This document shows, piece by piece, positions 21,872-36,554 of a stretch of 64,000 nucleotides of DNA (the stretch's first letter is position 1; the number at the start of each line of letters is the position of its first letter). This stretch comes from Dicaeum eximium (lineage: Eukaryota > Chordata > Aves > Passeriformes > Dicaeidae), in assembly GCA_013396995.1 (NCBI GenBank), contig VWZP01008268.1, forward strand, positions 642,112 through 706,111. Reading direction: 5' to 3'. Under the pieces are notes generated by a model. It was given only the letters and a program-made list of their open reading frames with translations, was not told the DNA's origin and ran no database searches. Made by a program: the position numbers and the translations under genes.

Positions 21872-24800
21872 ATGAATTGAAGGGAACAAAATAATTTAGG
21901 AACACTAAAGTGGAACTGAAATTTCAGAGTACTCCTCTTGTCTTTCTCTCTTGATCACTGGGGCTTAGACGGCCAACAGTATACATAATAAGACAGGCAA
22001 GGAAATGTACAGAAAACACAGAATTAGAAGGGAAACCACTTGATTTTTATAACCTCAATTTTTATGATAAAGGAGTCCAAGAGAATTTCTGAAGGTAATT
22101 TATAATACCATTTTATTGTAAAAGCATGGTTCACTTAATTTGTCTAACAGATGTCTTTGACAGACATCTATGTAGACTGTCCGTACAGATTATCTGCAGC
22201 TATACAGAAATACAACTTGTTCCAGAGAGGTGTGAAGAAAGCAACACTCTCCTCTGAACTTCCTCCCTATAAGGAAAATTTTCATTCTATTTCTAGGCTG
22301 TTTCTAGTTCAGCTAGCATTTTGTTTGAAGGCCATTTCTTATTTTGTCATGTCTAGCCGGCCTATATTTCCTTTAAATTTTTAAGAAGAATCTAGCTGAA
22401 AGCATTTAATAATTAATATGTTTAACTTTCTTTCCTTCGGAGATAGATTTCCATGGCTGACTTAAACAGCGTCACCCTTCTGGCTCTTGAAACACCCTTG
22501 ACAAGTTACAGTGAAAAACAAAAGATATGTAAAAACTTATTGCAAATATCCATACACAAGAACATTCAGATCTCAGGGTATAGCCAGGTATTTACTTAGG
22601 GTCTTTCAGTTGCTGAGTCCTATGAAACAATATCTGTGCTCTAATTACAAAAACTGCTCATGAGTTTTTTAGAATATATAGTTGATTATAAGGATTGATA
22701 GAAGATAGTTTTTTTGGCACAAAATCTGTTTAAAAAAGGGTTATTTTTTTATCTTCTGAAGAAAAATCCTCAAGATACACATTAATCACTTTTTAATTCC
22801 TTAGTGAAAAGGCGAAGCTGACACAAAGGCAAGAGTCCCACTGTAATAACTTCTGGCTTTTGCCCCCACAGAAAGGTAGGACCTCATTAGTTTTATTGTT
22901 TAAAATAAAATCAGTGCAAAGTAGATTACTGCTGCCTTTGTTTCCAGATAACATGTGGGAAGGCATATTCCTGAAAGGAGTAAGAACTTTCATAAGACAT
23001 GAGCAGGTTATATAAGAGAAATAAGCCTGAACCAGATGTCATGATTTTTCTCTACAGTCTTTGAGAAGTTTAACTTTTCACTTTAATTAGTGACACATCG
23101 CCAATACTGGCTCAAACTAGAACCCAAATATTAACTTGAGAAGTTAGGGAACATTGCACTGCCCACACATTCTGTGGATGAAGTCTACATAAAGGAAAAA
23201 GAGATCTCTTTATGCAATGAAAGATTTACAAGTTGACACCAGTGAACAGAAGGCAGTCACTGAAAGATTTTATCAGCCATTCTGGTGAGACACTTCGTGT
23301 TTTGCCAAGACTGTGCTTACCACTAAGTACAAGTCACTGTTTCAGATTTTAATGGTACAGTTGGCAGACATTAGGGCTACCACATTATTTAGGTGCATGT
23401 GTCCCACATAAGCACAACAAAAATACCCGACTGCAATTCTCATGCATTGGACACTATCTGCATCAGAGTGGTGGGATGAAAATACGACCAGAGTCTGTGT
23501 ACAAGTGCTTTTCCTCAGGGCACCTTGCAGCATTTTGCCAGCTTCCAACTCCACAGCTCTCTGCCAGCCGCAGCAAGGCAGCTCCAATGCATCTCAAGCA
23601 TCACATGCATTCCCTGGAGGCTGGGGAGGAGTGTGGTACAGCGAGTCAGAAAACCCAGCTAATGCCTGGAAGATAATGGAGCCTGCAATAATAGTAACAG
23701 TGTCCTAGAGAAATCCATGCCTGTTTTTAAGGATGGGTATATTTCACTGTTTTGTGTTTTTCCTTTATATGTTGTGAACATACATTTCACAACAAGCTGC
23801 GTATACTTGAGCATTATAGAGATTGCCTTGTAATGATATGACAAGATTATAACTTCTAAAATAGATTCCATACTGATAATTAGATTTTTGAAGATGTCTT
23901 CTTCTCTGCCTTCTCTTATAAATTGAATCTGAATTCACAAGAAGACAAAATGAAAGATGACTACTGAGACAATAACTCAAAATGAATTTTCTTCTGCAAT
24001 TGTGAACATTTCTCTTTCATTCCAGCTAGAAATAACATTTTTCTGTCCTGAAAATACTTATAATGTGGCTTCCAAACTCTTTTCAGTGAAAGATGTAGGT
24101 ACTACTTATTACTATGTATTATGAAGTAGTAAGTAAAAGGCACATAAAGCTCTCTGATGATCATCTTAAGAGTTCTTTGCAGTTATACTTTCTATTCCCT
24201 CTGCACACTTTGCTCTATATGCCTTTTGTGAAGTTATAGGACTTAATGCTTGAATTACTGTGGATTATTTTATATGAAGTTGGCTGCAAAGAAGGCTCTA
24301 GTCTCTACTTTCCTCACTGAAAACAGAGCTCAAAGCCCAGTATTTCATCACCACTACCAGATAAACAAAAAATATTGGGCAGCCCATTGTACAAAGGCAA
24401 GAAGAGTGGGGAAGTGACGTAAGTAGGCACCACAGAATTATAGTACAATTCCAAAGCGAAAAGTTGTAGCATGCAACAACCCAAGATACAGAGCTTCCTT
24501 CCACCAAAACCAGCCATGTTATTTATACTGGTGGTTGACAGCAAATGGCAATGAGGAATACAATTTACTTCTTTAGATAGCTGTGTAATCTCTTAGGTCT
24601 AAATACTGATTATGCTAACTGGGATCCTACATAAGTTTGTTCGTGCTTTTTTTAATTTTTATTTTGGTGGGGGGCTGGGGTTTTTTTTTAAGCTTCATGG
24701 AAAATTGTTTGCAATATTTTAATTATGTGTGGAGGAGAAATTATTTGACTAGTTCATATTCTATATTTGACACTATTCTTCTCAAGAAAACTACTTCTAT

Positions 24801-27800
24801 AAATATTTAAGAAAAAAATTCCACTCATGTTGTAACAAGTGGTTTACATTTTGAACAGATTTAGATGCAGGATGAGAATGGTACATTTTATACAACTTTT
24901 AGAAGGTCTCTCACCATTCCATTAAGAAGGGGAACTAATTTTTCCCCTCTGGTCTTTTTATGGAGTCATGGAGTTTCTGTGGGGTATCGTGTCCCACATT
25001 TTCTTGAAACACAGGTCTATATACTTGTATGGTGACAGTATACACTGAAGAAATTCTAATACAAATAACATATAAAGTTCCCTAATGCTCTGCTAAAAAC
25101 AAAACCTGATGCATTCCTTTTTAAAGCATGAACACTAATAATGCAGGAGGTTTCTTCTGCAGGGGAAAATAGTCTTTAAAGCTAAATAACATACTGTGTT
25201 AGAAAGAAAGAAAATATTACTGCAAGCAGTTCAGTATCAACTTATCTACAGTGATTTCATCTGCTAGAGCTAGAAGTAAATGTACTTCCACATTTTTTAT
25301 TTAGAGGAAAAACTATTAACTTTGGTCTCAGATGGCATGGAAATCTGTCCACAGCTGAAATTATTCAGCACATTCATTCATCCATAATGAATCCTTATCT
25401 ATACCATCTGATTTTCTTGCCTCCTCTAAGCCTCTTTCTGCTTCCCTATTTTGCTCAGTTCCTAACTTATAGGCCTTGAGGTTGTCTTACTCTTCTTTGT
25501 GTGGAGATATATTGGAATTAGATGTCAGGAAATATTCAGTGGTATCTCCATGGTTTGCAACATGCACAATACATTGGGGATTATGCAGGATTTACCAAGG
25601 ATAAACACAGGCTTCTGTTATAATTTCCTAATGAAGATTACCAGTGATATTTTGAAGAGCTAATAAAACATTTTGATATTGTTTGTATTCCTGTAAAAAC
25701 ACCCTAATTTCTGGGAAGTTTTCTTACTTTGCTGCTCCACACTGGTACCACAGATATCTACAAGAAACCCCTCCTGATCTGGAGAGAGCAAGCTGGAATC
25801 CCTGCAGAAGGAAACACTGCAAATTCTGAGTCAGTAAATAAGCAGCTTTGCATACAATTTTTCAGAATATAAATTATTTGCTATAATTTCCCAATTGTGT
25901 TAATATTCAGTATTTATTCGAATTATTATTCTGACATCTTTTATATATGAACGGAAGATGATATTGGATTTGTGGATTTAAACATTATCTTCTACCCTTT
26001 TTTTGGGGATTATAGTACGGTTCTGATGCTAAATATAGTTTGTCAGATGCCTTCAGTTTTCAATGCATAATTATATGTGAATCTTTTGTTATCCCTATTT
26101 ACTAACAGCTCTAATGTAGTGGTATTTTCTCTCTGAACATTGAAATTAAGGAAGATTACTGTCAATGCTGCAACAGTGTTATATATCCTGACTGAATTTC
26201 CACATCTAACACTGTATGAGACAATCTGACTGCCTAGCTGAGAAATGGCAGTGAAACTGAATATTCACCAGGGACACTGTTCTTCACTAAATGACAAGAA
26301 TGGATCAAATGTATCTCAAATACTAAGTCACTACCTTTTGCTTTGCAAATGTTTCTGAACAAGTTATGGCTATGCCTATTAAACATTTTAACATTTTAAC
26401 ATTTAATATTAAACATTTAAATATTTAATGTTTAAACATTTTAAACATTATTAAACATTAGTATTTCATTACTAAATTAGACTTCAAACTGTGATATTCC
26501 TAAGCCATCTCCTCAGTAACACATTGAAATAACCCTTTAGGCAGAGATTTTTAATCAGAATTACTGTAAATCAAACAAATAAATGCTTTGGATTGTGCTT
26601 TCTCTGGTCAGTTCTCTGTTCACTTGTTTCTTAAAAATCAGACATCTAAGTAGCTAGGTTTTCACAGTTATTTTAGGAGAAGACATTCAACATGAGGTAT
26701 TGTTACACTGACTGACAATCAATGCAGATTGACAATCTGCACAACCTGCCCCCAGAATATTGTCATTTTTTCTTTTACTAAAAAAGTTACTGACATTTAA
26801 ATGCGCGAATTCTGAATCTCCTAAATAATTAACTGTGTGTGTGTATTAGCTATAGATCAAAATAAATTGGCAAATGAAATGAACACAGACTAATGAAAAA
26901 GTAAGGGAGGATAAAGAAAGGATTCTATCTTCCCTCAAGTGTACACTGCTTGAGAGAACTGAGATAAAAAGCCTTCATGTGTAGAATCCTTTCATTCAAT
27001 CAGAGAACACTATTCCTTCAAAGAAAAAAACACCACAGTGATCTAATAAAATCCTTTTTTTTTTCTGTACAGAGCTTAATTTCTTAGACCATTTAGATGA
27101 CAGCATCTCTAGCACATGGAAAACTGAACTGAAATAATTTTCTTAGCAATTTTAATAGCAAGTAATTGCAACACATCATGTTGCTCTTTCTTTATAAATA
27201 CATTTCAGTTTTACCATAAATGCATGTAAGATGAAGGGCTTTGAATCTCCTGTGGTTTTGAATTCTACCTAGAATTTTATTCTGGCCAGGAACTGAACAA
27301 AGTAACAGAAAGGTATCTATTCTGATCTGCCACTGTGGTAAGCTATTATAGGTGCTGTTATATTGGATTACATACAAAGCTGAATTTAGTGTTGCACATG
27401 ACAAAGCAAATAGCTACCAGTACAAATAGCTGCTTCCAGAGATTTATTTCAAGAAAGTGCTAGTAAGAATGAATGTTCTGATGTTAAATGTTTCACGCAG
27501 GCAAGACCACCTAACAACAAAACATGTCAGAGTTCTATTATAGAAAGGCTCACCCAAGATATTTAGAGAACAAATTCTAAAATTAAATGTTATATCTAAA
27601 GCAGATTGAAGAAGGACGTGGAAAAAAATACAGTGACATTTGAAAATATAGATATTTTTGTAATCCCATGACTTCATTAGGTAATTTTAGCTGCTATTTA
27701 TCTTAATATAATTTGGATTACTGACACAATACAAAGAAACACCAAGGAACTATGTCAAATTATATTTTTTACTTCTCTAATAAAATCTCTTTAGTGTTCT

Positions 27801-30800
27801 AAGGGTAAATCTTCACCAAGTATCAGCACAGCTTCCATAGGGGACCTTTTCTGCTACTGTCATTATTTGGGCTTGAAAGGAATACCTTCTCTCTGGTCCT
27901 GCTTCTCAGATCCCTAGTGAACAGCATCTTATGCCCAACCATGACCAAAAGAGATTTTATTTCAAATACAAGCTTAATGTGGCAAGGGACAGACTCAGGG
28001 AGGTCACAGCTGAGCTTCCACTTCTGTTGTCAATGCCCATCGCTCTGTTCTGCAAGCCTCACCACACAGAACATTTCATGTTCTGAAATTTCTCCTCACA
28101 GAGACGACATCCCTGCTAGCTCCCCTCATAATCCTGCATTTCCTTCTGTACTTCATTGGTGAAAGGAAGAAAAATTAAGCATGCACCTGTTAACTTCTAA
28201 CCACTGTGCTTTAATAGTCACCCACTTTTGCAAGGCACTTCAGGGCACACTTGCAGCACTCAAAAGCAGAATGTCCTGCATATTGCTTCTGGCATCAGCT
28301 GCATTACACTCAAAGCATTTGTCATCACTGTGGCCCTTGGATCCTTCCCAGGATAGAACCTCCCAGTGTGATGCCCTTCTGTACAAAAACCTTAGTTAAT
28401 CAATACTTGCTCTATGAGACCTCATGCTGCACAAGCACCAATATTGTTTCATGGTGAAGCAGATGTTTTAAGAATGCGTGTAGCCACTACAGGGAGGGCT
28501 GCTCTACAGCTTAACTTATTTTAAAAAATACACCAAGAAATCCTAAAATATAAATCTGCATAGCAAAAAAATGTATTACTAAGCAAACTAAAGCTTATGC
28601 TATATTAGCAAGATAAACAACTTCATAACAGAAAAAAATGGCAGGGAGGGAAGCCCAGAAACCAATTTAATAACTGCCTATTTTGAGAAGCACGGCACTT
28701 TTATACAAACCCCAGATCCTTTATACCTTGAAAACCTTTCTCTTTTTTTGTAGTATGCATTATAAACCAATCACAGAATTTAAATTTTAAAATCAACCTT
28801 TGTATCCCCTTATTTTTTTTCCTGTATTGCATTATTTAATGCACAATTCTCTGAAAAAAAATTTAGAAGTGGAAATATTTTTACTTTCACTGGTTTACTG
28901 TCAAACTAAAATAAAATAACCAAAAATTAGAACAATTAAAGGAAAAACATAAAAACAATTATTAAATTGGAAATAAAAATACAATTATTTCTGAAAGAAT
29001 ATTGGTTTTACTCTTTCTTTTTCAAAGAAAATAAAATAAAACATATATTTTTCTTGTTTTGAAGACTAAATTACTATCTCAGTGTTTCCTGTGGCTCGGG
29101 AATTCCATTTCTGCTACAATCAAGCCATCCTGTCAACCCATGCAGAACCTCATTCCCTGAGAAGGATTTAGGTCTAATAAGAGGTCTTACTGATCTGTTT
29201 CATGACTTGCTTATTTGGCAATTTCTTGAATATTGTAAGAGGATTACATTAGCTTTGCATGTCATAGGGAAAGGATATGCAGAAATGCCCATGAATATTG
29301 AACTTCAGGGTATTGTTGAATTTTATACAGTTCAAAGATCGCTTTTTGAATAACTGGGTGAATGATTTGGAAATGGGCAGTGAAGACAGCATGAGAGACT
29401 GTAAAAATAAAATTATGATAATACTCAAGACAATACAAACCATTCCGTGATCACTTATTGTTAAAACAAACAAAAAAGAAACAAACCAACCCTCAACATT
29501 TCCTCCCTGAGAAACAGTGACTTGGCTACAGCATTCAAGTCTAGACAAGAGAAATTAATTTTATCTGCACACATTTCTCTTCAGTATTTACGGGGCGTGG
29601 AGGCATTTATTAAATTTAAATCATAGTGCTCTGAATGCTGAAGTTTGCGGAGGTGCAGATAAAAACTCCCACTGTGCACATCGTTGTGCACAAGCAGTGC
29701 AAGGCAGGCAGTGATCCCACTGGATTGCTCAGTGGGAGGATCAGTAATGTCCAGCCACTGCACCCTGTGTCAGTATGGTTTGAATAGCAAAGGCCTGAGT
29801 CCCTGACCATGCTGGGCTGGCTTTGCAGACGGAGCAGTTCACAGAGCTATGGAACAGACTAACAAGTAACACTACATCCACGCAGTATCATGACATAAGC
29901 TGTTTATACAAATGAGTTTTCCTCCTCTTTCATGAGATATTTTAGCTTGCTGTTGAAATACTCTTGCAAGAATTATCTCACAATATGTACAGCTGTTCTG
30001 CCAACACTTTGTCTGTGTACGTTATTACTCAAAAACCCCCACCCCACTGAGGTAGCAAAATTCAAGTCTGAAGTATTGTCTGTTTGTTAAGAAACAATAA
30101 ATTATGCAAATTTAAGCAGCAGTAGATCCCCCCAGCATTTTTAATTTGAAAACCTCTTGCTCTATATAATACACCCAATTTTTTTCCATACACAACTCTA
30201 GAATAAACAGTGATTTTGTTTATATTTTCTCTAACTTTCCAGACAGCAGAATTCCTATGATATTTTGAAATTATCCATCATCTAAGGCAACCCTTTTAAA
30301 TGCAGCACCAGAGCAACCAAGACTACAGTTATAGCTTTATTTCATAAAGTCACACTGCAACTTCCTGAGCTTAGAAGTCCATTTATCCAATCTCTTGCAA
30401 GGGCTCTTCCAAAAAGTTTTGACAGGCAGCTAAAGTAACAGCCAAACATGAAAACACTCGTGGCCCTGTTCCTTCCGGAGCAGCTGCAGAAGCTTCACCA
30501 AGAGCACATGCCAGGGGAGCTGCCAGTGGTTGGGGGTAGTGTGTAAGACAATTTGAAGTAGTAGCCTTCAGAACAGAGACTAGCAATATTGCCACCCTAG
30601 CAGAACTGTCTGCACTAAGCTCTGCAACTGTTTGTCAGACTGTAGTGCTCCAGACCAGGATAAGTGACATTACAGTGTGTACTGTCACACATGGCCCTCT
30701 GACCAGAGTACATCCATCCACATTCCTAAAGGAATTTCCTTTAGAAGATTTCTGAGACCAGTTTTTCACCTTTCTCTGAGGTAATTTTTTCACCTCAATG

Positions 30801-31117
30801 TTGCCATCCTCATTAGAGGTTGTTACCTCTCACAAGAGCTTTTGTTTTGAAAACTGCAGAGAGAGAGGCTTCTGGGGTGAGGTAATTTTTCCTGAACTGC
30901 CATTTCACCAGAACATGCATCTGCAGGGCTGGTCTTTAACTCTGCCATTCAGTGTTTGTGTTCTGTTTCCTGTAATTTCTAGAATGTTTTTTCAAAAGAT
31001 AAATGGTGAGAGCTAAGCTGACAATTTTAGGGGAGAAGAAAAGGCTAATCCTATAGCCAAGGTGAGATGCAGCTCAGTTCATGACTTAAACAGAACTTAT
31101 AAAAGAAAAAGAGCAGT
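21872..31117. other. AT-rich non-coding DNA, no gene recognised
   Basis: More than 9 kb with no recognisable exon, RNA gene or LINE/LTR fragment. Short open frames at 23342-23708, 24298-24544, 27917-28457, 29249-29548 and 30383-30595 overlap on one or both strands and lack any domain. Patches at 23440-23660 and 30420-30560 are a little GC-richer. Conserved regulatory elements cannot be excluded without alignment. Confidence 0.5.
26378..26460. repeat. AACATTTTA/TTAAACATT low-complexity cluster
   Basis: About ten imperfect copies of AAACATT in both orientations, giving many small self-complementary segments. Confidence 0.85.
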
Positions 31118-31399
31118 CTTCTTATGAAGACAGATAGTGATAGGATAAGGGGAACATTTTAAATTAAAAGAAGAGCTATTTATATCAGATTTTGGAAATA
31201 AATTATTTGCTGTGTGGGTGGTAAGGCACCGGCACAGATTGCCCAGAGAAGCTCCATCCCTGGAAGTGTTCAAGGCCAGATTGGATGGGGCTCTGAGCAA
31301 CCTGGTCCAGTGGGTTGCATTCCTGCTCATGATGCATGATTTGAAAGAGATGATCTTTGAGGTCCCTTCCAACTCAAACCCTTCTATGTTTCTATGACT
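31118..31399 (+). mobile_element. CR1 LINE 3'-end fragment, sense
   Basis: The piece opens at GACAGATAGTGATAGGATAA. A frame at 31212-31310 reads VVRHRHRLPREAPSLEVFKA then RLDGALSNLVQW, the CR1 ORF2 C terminus. It then runs through the 3' untranslated region (GATGATCTTTGAGGTCCCTT, CCAACTC) to two degenerate 8-mer tail copies at 31381-31397. Only the last part of the LINE is present, and it is one of the better-preserved CR1 copies in the window. Confidence 0.92.
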
Positions 31400-34300
31400 T
31401 ACATCAAAATTATTCACACTGTCTATCTAGGTAGCAAAAGACAAGAAAATTACTATTAAAAAATATCAGGAAAAGGCATAAACACCTCAGTCTTTCCAGG
31501 ACACTGAACACTACTAATGGCAGTCACAGTTAAAACCAAATATACTTATCACAAAATCAAAAGACATATTTGGGAAAGCTACCAAGCTCCCTTTCTCGTA
31601 AACAAATTACAATCAATATGGCTCATTTAGGAGTGGAAAGTTTATGTCCGGTTAGGAAATGTGATAAGGAATGGGTAGGAGGCTCAGCTGGGATCATTAA
31701 AAGCAGTGAATCAGCCCTGGCTCTCTACAACTTACATGTTTTCCTCCCCTGCTTGACTCAGCCTCAACTAGTTGGGCCTTGGAAAATCTGTAGCATAAGA
31801 TTTTCACGAAAACAGTAATATCAGCTACATGTTGCAGCTGGTTAAAGCTGGTTATTCAAAAATCCCAGTTTCTCTGTCCATATGTAGATAGATAATGTCT
31901 GTGACTTTTTGGTTTTTTTTCTAGATTAATTACACTTACTATACTTAAAAAATGTTTCACTGGCAGTTTTTCTTTTTTTGCTGTAAAAATCAGCCCAATA
32001 ACAAGAAATAAATTAATAATACAGAAGACATAGAACTTGATCATGTCCTGTCAAGTAACCAAACCAATCAACCAAAAAACAACAAGAAAATATGAATTTA
32101 TATCTTTTAAAGATCTTAACGAAGATGCAGAGAGATCCTTAATACTGGTTACATACAGTGACAGAGATAAATGTCAAATGAGAAACTTTATAACAATCAC
32201 AACAATGTTATTTTTGAAAAAAAAACATATTTCTGTAACCTAGAATGAGAAATAATCTGAAAATGTTTGAAAATACATGAGAAAATGAAGACCATATGGG
32301 TTTAAAATCTCCTTGCTACTGTTTTGCTAGTAAGTTTTGCTAAAAAGTATAAATTTTGCACATAACAGGCATGGTTGCATTGGCTAAAAACTCAAAGGGA
32401 TTATAGCAAAGTGCTTACATTAACAGCAATCTAAATTAACTATAGGTTGAAGGAAAAACAATGATGTGTCAGAAAATATACCACTAACATTTAACATTTT
32501 AAGTGTTCTCATTAACAAGGTTGCACCTCATAAATAATTAATGACTGCCAAACACATCTAAGTATTTGAAAATTCACCTATGGAAGCTATTTAAAAACTA
32601 GATGACTACAGAATTCCCAGTTTAAAAAACCCAAACAAAACCCTGAAAACAGCAAATGTTAAAAATTATAAAGAGAGCAAATGCAGTAGGCAGGGCCACT
32701 TTTTGGTGAAGGTCTATAGCAGTTCATATATTTTTCCATCTGAATATTTCTGTTAACAACACAAGTAGTAGTAGTGGGATCAGCAACAGAACAAAAGCAC
32801 ACTTCATTTATCCCTAATGCTGCCTTATGGAACATTTTCTTTTAAGGGATAGATAGCAAAGGAATAAAGTAGCAACTTATGTTAAATTAAGAAAGGAAGT
32901 AAGGATGGTACATCTGCAATAACATGAATCACATCCCAGCAGATCACCTTGGCTTTCTTTGCAGTCAAAGAGAAAAGAGGTGTGTTTTCTAGCACAGGAA
33001 AAATAAGATTTTTGAGAATTTCCCCACATGTTCACTAGATGCTTTCCAACTACATAATAGTAGCATAGTTCTGTAAACTTTTGCTCTACACAATATTGAT
33101 AACGCCTGTGAAACTTTTTTAAATCCACAACTCTCTGTATCTACCTATCATACTGCAATAAAATGTTCTCAGAAGTCAGTTCTTCTGGGTATAAAGTTCA
33201 TTAGAAACCAAAATGACATGAGACCCAAGTCTTTCAGAGACCATGTTAAGATATATTATATCTTTCTCTAATGATGCATCCCAGAGTCTTGAGGCTATTG
33301 GCTGATGTCAAGACCTCCCTTAAAATATAACAGCAATTGCTAATAACATTCAGATTTTCAGCTTGCTCTATATATAATTGTCTTATGGTCATTTTATTCT
33401 AAAAACTAGACTGCACTTAAATATTTTTTTTAAAAATCCCTCAAGACCTCACTAAGATGGCATTTTAACAATTTTTTTTATCCCTTTTGACATAGTTTGC
33501 CTAATGATTTTTTTTTTCTTAATTCTCAGACCCCATCCCTCAGGATCACCTGCCACCATCACACCATCATGTTTTTCAGAGCAGCAGTCTGAAGTGGTGG
33601 TTGATTTCAGCACAAGTCTCCTTGTACAATTCATCATTCTCTTCCTGCACCAGAGAGATGTAAGAGATGATGATGATCATGCCTTCAGCCATTCGATGCT
33701 CCTTCTACACTGTGCAGAGGCAAACAGTGCTTTGAAGCATGTCAAAGGACCTCCTTGGTGAAATGCTGTGATTTTTATTTTTTCCCCCAAAAGGCCTCTC
33801 TCAGAGCATGTTTTATCCCACAGTTTGAACCAGAATTAGTCTTTCATGGGACATTCAGCTTTGCCTTGATAAATCTTTGACTGCCCTCTTAGACATAAGT
33901 ACTTTGGTACACTCTGTCTCCATTTTTTAACCTCAGTTAAATTCCTAAGTGTATTGCTAATATTTTTATACCAATGTGCTTTTTAGGGAAAATTCCCCAG
34001 GTATTCATAATGTTGTTTCACTTATTCCTCTTAGCTTGAAATGAACACCCATGTAGTGCCAATATCATTGGAACTATCACTGCTAATTTATATTTCAGCA
34101 GAGTAAAGAATTCCAGCATCCGGTGTCATGGCATTCTGGAGAGACTTCCAAATTAGATGAAGTTTTTAAATTGCACCTGTCTGTCACTGAAAATTTTTCC
34201 ATTTCATTTTGGTCTTGGCAGCATGTATTATTCTAACCTTTGAAAACCAGACAGATGGATTTCTAAATCTAACAGGTGGACCAGTAAGAAGGAAAAACAC

Positions 34301-36180
34301 GGAACTATGGTAAATAGGTGCTGAAGTAGCCTCAGTGCCTACAATAACATGTCAACCATTTTCACATTCCAGCTGGGTGCTAGGCACCTTTGCTGGACTG
34401 GGTGGTTCTCACACAGAATTTTTCTCTGTACTTCCCAACTCTATGCCTGCACTTCTTACCCTAATTTTCTCTGGAAGAAAGAGAATTCTAAAATTCACCT
34501 TGAAAATAAAATAAACACAAATTAGAACCTGTAAAACAGGAATTAAGCTAATAAGTAGCCCTCACACCACTAAGTTCTTCCACTTCTCATATAACTTAGA
34601 GTGTTTTCTGTCTTTTAAAAATAATTATGCATACTGTTTCTATGACAACCGACCCAGATTCCTAATTAGCTTCCCTTGGTACTACGACTACTACTACTAT
34701 TACTACATGGAAGAATAATAATTTCCTGTGGGTACATTTCCCATGTCTGTGCTCTAATTCAAAGCCTGACCTGTCTGTCCTGGATTATATACAGTATGCC
34801 AAGAGCCTCCAGCTTTGGAGAGTTTTTTTCCTGCCAAGCCTTTCCCCCTCTCTGGTTTGGAAAGAGATTGGCAGCTGAGAGATGCTGCAGCAGCATGGAA
34901 AGCAGCTAGATGACAGCCATAAGCTGATGTTATTCGGGTTCGACAGGAAAATTAATTCTAGTCATATGATCAAACATTTATGGATCCTAAGGGAAAATCA
35001 ATATTTCCATGAGACAAAGTTTCTGTGTGTCTGCATGATTACTGCCTTCAAGGTCTTGTGTATTACCAGGACAGCTACAGTATCACTTATTTTGGTCTTG
35101 TGTCTCACATAAGAATGTTCAGCAACTTCAAGAGTTTGAGCTCCAATGTGGTAACACAAATCAACACACTGTTCTATGTAAAGTCCTTCAATCTCTTCTG
35201 ATAAGCTTTTTTAATCTCCCCTTATTCAACGATAACATTAACATTTGAGTATGTATGCTTAGCTAGGAAAGACTATTTTGTTGCTGGGTTGTGGTAGTGT
35301 GGTTTTTGTTGGGGTATTTTTCTGAAAATGAAAACATAAGCAAGACTTTCACTTAGAAATAAAACCAAATTAATCAGGAGAAATGTGATGAGGTTTCAAA
35401 ATGTGAAAACTCAGTAATTATCAAGTGAACACTACCAGACTATGAATTACCATAGTATGAGCGGTCTCACTAGAAAGTTTATAGAAACAGGGTTAGCCTA
35501 GATGACCTAGTGCTGTAACTTTTCTCCTGCTTTTAAAGTCTGCAATGGTATGCTAGACCCCTTTCCTTTGAGAGACCTATGAATCATCATTGATTTCTTA
35601 TATTCTCTCTCAAGTGTTTGATACAACAGCACTGAAATGGTGGTGCAAAAAAATGAATTCTGAGCAGCTCTCAAAAAACTCCAGATATTTCCCTCATGCT
35701 TTCTTGTCGATTTTTTTCCCAAATGATTTTTTTTTGCATGTGATACATCTGTGAACACATCCTTTTCCTTTAGGGGTTTCATGGTGAATGGAGGTGAATT
35801 TTGATGTGTGCTTCACAGTTAGCAAGTTCTATTTTCCTAATTCAATAATCAACTTTGCATCAATTTATATTTGTTCCTAAATCATGAATTGTTTCAGAGA
35901 TTATAAGATGTTAATTATGACTGGCATAAAAATCAAAGCACTCAATGAAAATTTAGAAATAAAATCCTTTAATTCTTTAAATTAATTCTAAATGGTCTTA
36001 AGCAGTGCTGCTACTTAAAACCAAACTACGCTGTTTGCAAGGCTTAGACTGTACTTTCCCCTGGTCCCTCTAGAAACGCTCTGACATGGGTTTATGTTGC
36101 ACTTCATAGTGCAACCTGTATTCCGTATTTCAGGGTGCTTCATGACCTGTGCCATCCTCCCACCATGGCTACTGCCATAG
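31400..36180. other. AT-rich non-coding DNA, no gene recognised
   Basis: No recognisable exon, RNA gene or large repeat. A CTA-type microsatellite lies at 34680-34707. The open frame at 33504-33761 (85 codons) and the antisense frame at 33452-33637 overlap and neither has a known domain. Confidence 0.5.
34680..34707. repeat. (CTA)n microsatellite, imperfect
   Basis: About nine CTA units with two substitutions. Confidence 0.88.
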
Positions 36181-36554
36181 TGTCTTGGTTTCGGCCAAGG
36201 ACAGGGTTATTTCCTTGCAACAGCCATGAGGGGACAGAGCCTGGAGCAAGTGGGGGGGATGAAGCAGTCAGGGTAGGATGCTGCTGGCTGCAAGGTGAGT
36301 CAGGCCAGGCTCAGTGACATTTTCCATGTCAATGGCTCTGGTTTTTTAACACTTTAGTTATTAATATCAATGCTGTTATTGTTAATTTTCTTATCTCATT
36401 GGTGTTATCAGTGAATTGTTCCTATCTCAATCCTGTGATCTTTGCCTTTTGTGCCTCCAGCCACTCACAGGAGGTGGGGAAAGAGAAGGGAAGGGGAAGC
36501 AGGCAGTGTGGTTTGGAGTCTAAACTGGGGGGGTACCATTCCTAAACCAAGACA
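36181..36554 (+). mobile_element. Solo LTR with 11-bp terminal inverted repeats, 374 bp
   Basis: The left end is TGTCTTGGTTT and the right end AAACCAAGACA, exact reverse complements over 11 bases, extending to 13 of 14 with one mismatch. TG...CA termini of this form are typical of bird endogenous retrovirus LTRs. The stretch GTGAATTGTTCCTATCTCAA at about 36411-36430 aligns with the usual ATTAAACTGTTCTTATCTCAA-type R region, so its polyadenylation signal appears mutated. The late segment GGAGGTGGGGAAAGAGAAGG resembles U5. No internal viral genes flank it. Flanking five-base segments (CATAG before, GTCAC after) do not match, unlike the LTR at 21297. Confidence 0.83.

Noticed and set aside
35485..35512. 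GGGTTAGCCTAGATGACCTAG resembles the CR1 3' phrase GGTTGGACTAGATGACCT.
   Set aside because: The similarity covers only about 20 bases, with no neighbouring CR1 sequence or 8-mer tail.
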